Positions 4,799 to 6,115 of a DNA stretch of 6,115 bases are shown here, in pieces. The stretch is from Candidatus Parcubacteria bacterium (GTDB taxonomy: Bacteria; Patescibacteriota; Patescibacteriia; UBA1558; GWA2-36-10). The notes beneath the pieces were generated by a model. It saw only the letters and a program-made list of their open reading frames with translations, did no database searches and was not told the DNA's origin. The DNA is taken from the NCBI GenBank assembly GCA_030632225.1, contig DAOVVF010000032.1, positions 1-6,115 on the forward strand. Reading direction: 5' to 3'. Every line of letters starts with the position of its first letter. Within the stretch, counting starts at the first letter, position 1. The translations under genes were made by a program, and so were the position numbers.

Positions 4799-4831
4799 AA
4801 AAAAGCCCCCATATACTTAAATACGGGGGCT
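4799..4831 (-). terminator. Intrinsic terminator of RNA-6
   Basis: A stem of about 11 bp (AGCCCCCGTAT 4821-4831 with 4804-4814, one G-U) and a 6-nt loop, followed by six T (4799-4804). Confidence 0.9.
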
Positions 4832-4904
4832 AACGTTTTGAACGTTGTGGCGAACTTGCACTTCCTAGATGTTCTAGAAGCTTGCGTTCACCTGTGCCTT
4901 TTTG

Positions 4905-4922
4905 GTTACGTTCATTACGTTC
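4905..4922 (-). repeat. Short tandem repeat in RNA-6
   Basis: Two adjacent copies of a 9-mer (plus strand TTACGTTCA then TTACGTTCT). The ACGTT core recurs at 4833-4837, 4842-4846 and, as GCGTT, at 4884-4888, so one small motif is scattered through the 3' half of this RNA. Confidence 0.5.
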
Positions 4923-5055
4923 TGCAAAGAGGTAAGGACATTCATAAGAATGCACCGCCTTTCCTACCATTAATAGGAGCCCAGTGGCTCCTGACCTGCC
5001 TTGTGCTTACGCGTATGCTGTCTCAGCACTACGCCTTTCAACCTAAGGTAGTTAA

Positions 5056-5084
5056 ATTATATCTTATATATTTTACTCAGTCAA
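5056..5084 (-). promoter_or_regulatory. Promoter of RNA-6 inside the 3' end of the ComEC gene
   Basis: -35 TTGACT (5079-5084), 17-nt spacer, -10 TATAAT (5056-5061, perfect); start near 5049. The -35 box lies in the last four codons of the ComEC hydrolase ORF, whose stop is at 5073-5075. Confidence 0.78.
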
Positions 5085-5894
5085 CCACCAAGACTGTCCG
5101 TCACTAACTACTATAATAGTACTATCTACTTGATTATCTTTTATTTGACAATCTATACCTTTAAAACGATCTACAGCTTCCTGATGAGGATGACCAAACT
5201 TATTATCCTCTCCTGATTGTATAACACAGAGCTCTGGATTAATAGCTTGTAACCAAGCTTGTGAAGAAGAATATTTACTACCATGATGAGCTACTTTTAA
5301 TATTTCCGACTCTAATACTAAATTTGTATTTAATATTCTTTTCTCTTGCACAGTTGGTAAATCTCCTGTAAACAAATAGTCTATATCTTTAAAGCTTAAT
5401 CTAATCACTATAGAATTATCATTGTAATCTTTATGATAGCCATCAGCAATTATTATCTGCCAAGATAAATTGTCTTCTATGATAAATGTCTGTCCAGCTT
5501 GGACTACAGTAGCTTCTAAATTATATTCTGCTAACTTTTCTGACCAGGTTCTGTACAGCAAGTCATCAGGCTGATGATCAGTTACTAATATTTGCTTAAC
5601 TTTATACTTATTCAATAATTCTATCAAAGCCATCATATGATCAGCATGATAGTGAGTAATAACTATATAATCTATAGTTCTGTCCCACCAAGGTAAAACT
5701 TTAGCTATCTCAGATAATGGTTTGTTGTCAGCACCTCCATCTATTAATATATTCTGTCCAGCGGGGGTTCTAATTAAAATACAATCACCCTGCCCAATAT
5801 CTAAGAAATGAACTATCAGATTATTTTCTTGCTTAAACAAAGTAAATAACAAGATACTAGAGATTATTAAAATAATTAATATAGCTTTATTCAT
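5073..5894 (-). CDS. comEC: ComEC C-terminal part: membrane-anchored metallo-beta-lactamase-fold hydrolase
   Basis: 273 aa. Residues 4-20 form one hydrophobic helix, followed by the ComEC/Rec2-type metallo-beta-lactamase domain. It opens with HFLDIGQGDCILIRTP (29-44) and LIDGG (50-54). Metal-binding residues are in THYHADH (80-86; H81, H83, D85, H86), with NDNSIV (158-163), FTGD (175-178), KVAHHGS (200-206) and GHPH (234-237). In ComEC this domain is thought to act on the non-transported DNA strand during uptake; here it is a separate ORF. Its ATG overlaps the stop of the upstream membrane ORF (ATGAATAA), a layout typical of translational coupling. The start is clear because MNK lies at that overlap; no Shine-Dalgarno precedes it. 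A frameshift that split one original gene is the alternative. Confidence 0.9.
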   Translation of the reverse strand: MNKAILIILIISSILLFTLFKQENNLIVHFLDIGQGDCILIRTPAGQNILIDGGADNKPLSEIAKVLPWWDRTIDYIVITHYHADHMMALIELLNKYKVKQILVTDHQPDDLLYRTWSEKLAEYNLEATVVQAGQTFIIEDNLSWQIIIADGYHKDYNDNSIVIRLSFKDIDYLFTGDLPTVQEKRILNTNLVLESEILKVAHHGSKYSSSQAWLQAINPELCVIQSGEDNKFGHPHQEAVDRFKGIDCQIKDNQVDSTIIVVSDGQSWWLTE

Positions 5895-6115
5895 ACTTAT
5901 TTGGTTTTAAGATAAAAGTAATAGTAAACATAAAAACAAAACTTAGGATTAAATAAGGTAAAGAAAAATTACCTATTAATAAATAGGCATAAGGTATTTG
6001 AGCTAAATATTCCGCTATAACTACCATCAGCTTTAGTAAAATAAATAAAGGCCAGGCTATTAAATTAGCTAACAAAGGTAAAAAACCAACCAAAGCTAAT
6101 AACAAACTTAAAATT
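5887..6115 (-). CDS. ComEC membrane (competence) domain, C-terminal end, cut by the right edge
   Basis: The frame is open to the window edge (codons ATT TTA AGT precede a TTG at 6103-6105), so this is the 3' end of a longer gene and its start is not in the window. The visible 76 residues are almost wholly hydrophobic, with two or three membrane helices. The stretch LLANLIAWPLFILLKLMVVIAEYLAQIPYAYL resembles the final part of the ComEC competence domain (NLLALPL... then IAE/IP segment), which normally runs straight into the MBL domain. Together with the downstream ORF it would make up the ComEC DNA-uptake channel. It ends KPNKYE with TAA at 5887-5889, 8 nt inside the next ORF. The call leans on position as much as on sequence. 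Confidence 0.72.
   Translation of the reverse strand, partial: ILSLLLALVGFLPLLANLIAWPLFILLKLMVVIAEYLAQIPYAYLLIGNFSLPYLILSFVFMFTITFILKPNKYE

Larger units (their letters stand above)
4799..5049 (-). ncRNA. Predicted structured RNA-6 (about 250 nt, unknown family)
   Basis: The most strongly folded intergenic segment. In transcript order: a 10-bp hairpin with one bulge and AGA loop (5011-5034); a perfect 7-bp hairpin AGGAGCC-4 nt-GGCTCCT (4975-4992); GCATTC-TTAT-GAATGT (4938-4953); an 18-bp interrupted hairpin of 44 nt with ACA loop (4849-4892); AACGTT-3 nt-AACGTT (4832-4846); then the terminator. GAAAGGCG occurs twice (about 5031-5038 and 4957-4964). It is visibly richer in GC than the neighbouring genes. 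A segment reading GGTCAGG recalls SRP RNA, but the GGAA tetraloop and AGCAGCC partner are absent. No terminator separates it from the ComEC gene upstream, so it may also be that mRNA's 3' end. A 46-codon ATG frame (4830-4970) lies inside. Confidence 0.65.

Noticed and set aside
4950..5010. RNA-6 as SRP RNA because of GGCAGGTCAGG
   Set aside because: The GGAA-type tetraloop and the AGCAGCC partner strand of SRP domain IV are missing; the segment folds instead into AGGAGCC/GGCTCCT.
4799..5049. RNA-6 as a riboswitch or attenuator leader of the response regulator gene
   Set aside because: A near-consensus promoter (4765-4793) lies between the RNA-6 terminator and the gene, so the gene does not need read-through. 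Occasional read-through cannot be excluded.
4838..5107. 89-codon plus-strand open frame (starting MNVVANLHF) as a protein gene
   Set aside because: It lies antisense to the folded RNA-6 and runs into the 3' end of comEC. It has no plus-strand promoter or terminator and no recognisable domain; GC-richer structured sequence has few stops by chance.

Overview
This is a 6.1 kb AT-rich bacterial window. It most resembles a member of the Candidate Phyla Radiation (Patescibacteria, Parcubacteria-like). The evidence is a single-domain response regulator with the GAVGYLVKAN-type C-terminus, a long (192 aa) nucleoside diphosphate kinase, a small M50 protease, a ComEC whose membrane and hydrolase parts are separate ORFs, and almost no Shine-Dalgarno sequences. 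That placement comes from family knowledge and was not checked by a search. The standard genetic code fits every gene seen.

Layout: (1) 1-1542, minus strand: the str operon rpsL-rpsG-fusA, with fusA running off the left edge, driven by a promoter at 1588-1616. (2) 1617-2446: no protein gene. It holds a tandem array of four predicted minus-strand RNA transcription units, RNA-1 to RNA-4, each with a recognisable promoter, inverted-repeat-rich body and intrinsic terminator. (3) 2447-3346: a divergent pair, an M50 (site-2-protease-like) membrane protease on the minus strand and rpmB (L28) on the plus strand, with closely interleaved promoters. (4) 3351-3683: convergent terminators and a fifth predicted RNA (RNA-5). 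(5) 3700-4732, minus strand: a CheY-like receiver protein followed by ndk, probably one transcript, with its own consensus promoter. (6) 4799-5084: a sixth, very strongly folded predicted RNA (RNA-6). (7) 5073-6115, minus strand: the ComEC metallo-beta-lactamase-fold part, overlapping by 8 nt the end of a ComEC-like membrane ORF that is cut by the right edge.

How it works together: the protein genes are core translation (S12, S7, EF-G, L28), nucleotide balance (Ndk), membrane proteolysis, signalling and DNA uptake. What stands out is that nearly every gap on the minus strand is filled by what looks like an independent, structured, non-coding transcript. These units are packed so that the -35 box of one promoter lies against, or inside, the terminator of the unit before it. 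I could not match any of the six RNAs to tmRNA, RNase P RNA, SRP RNA, 6S RNA or tRNA by their signature motifs, so they are the best candidates here for something undescribed.
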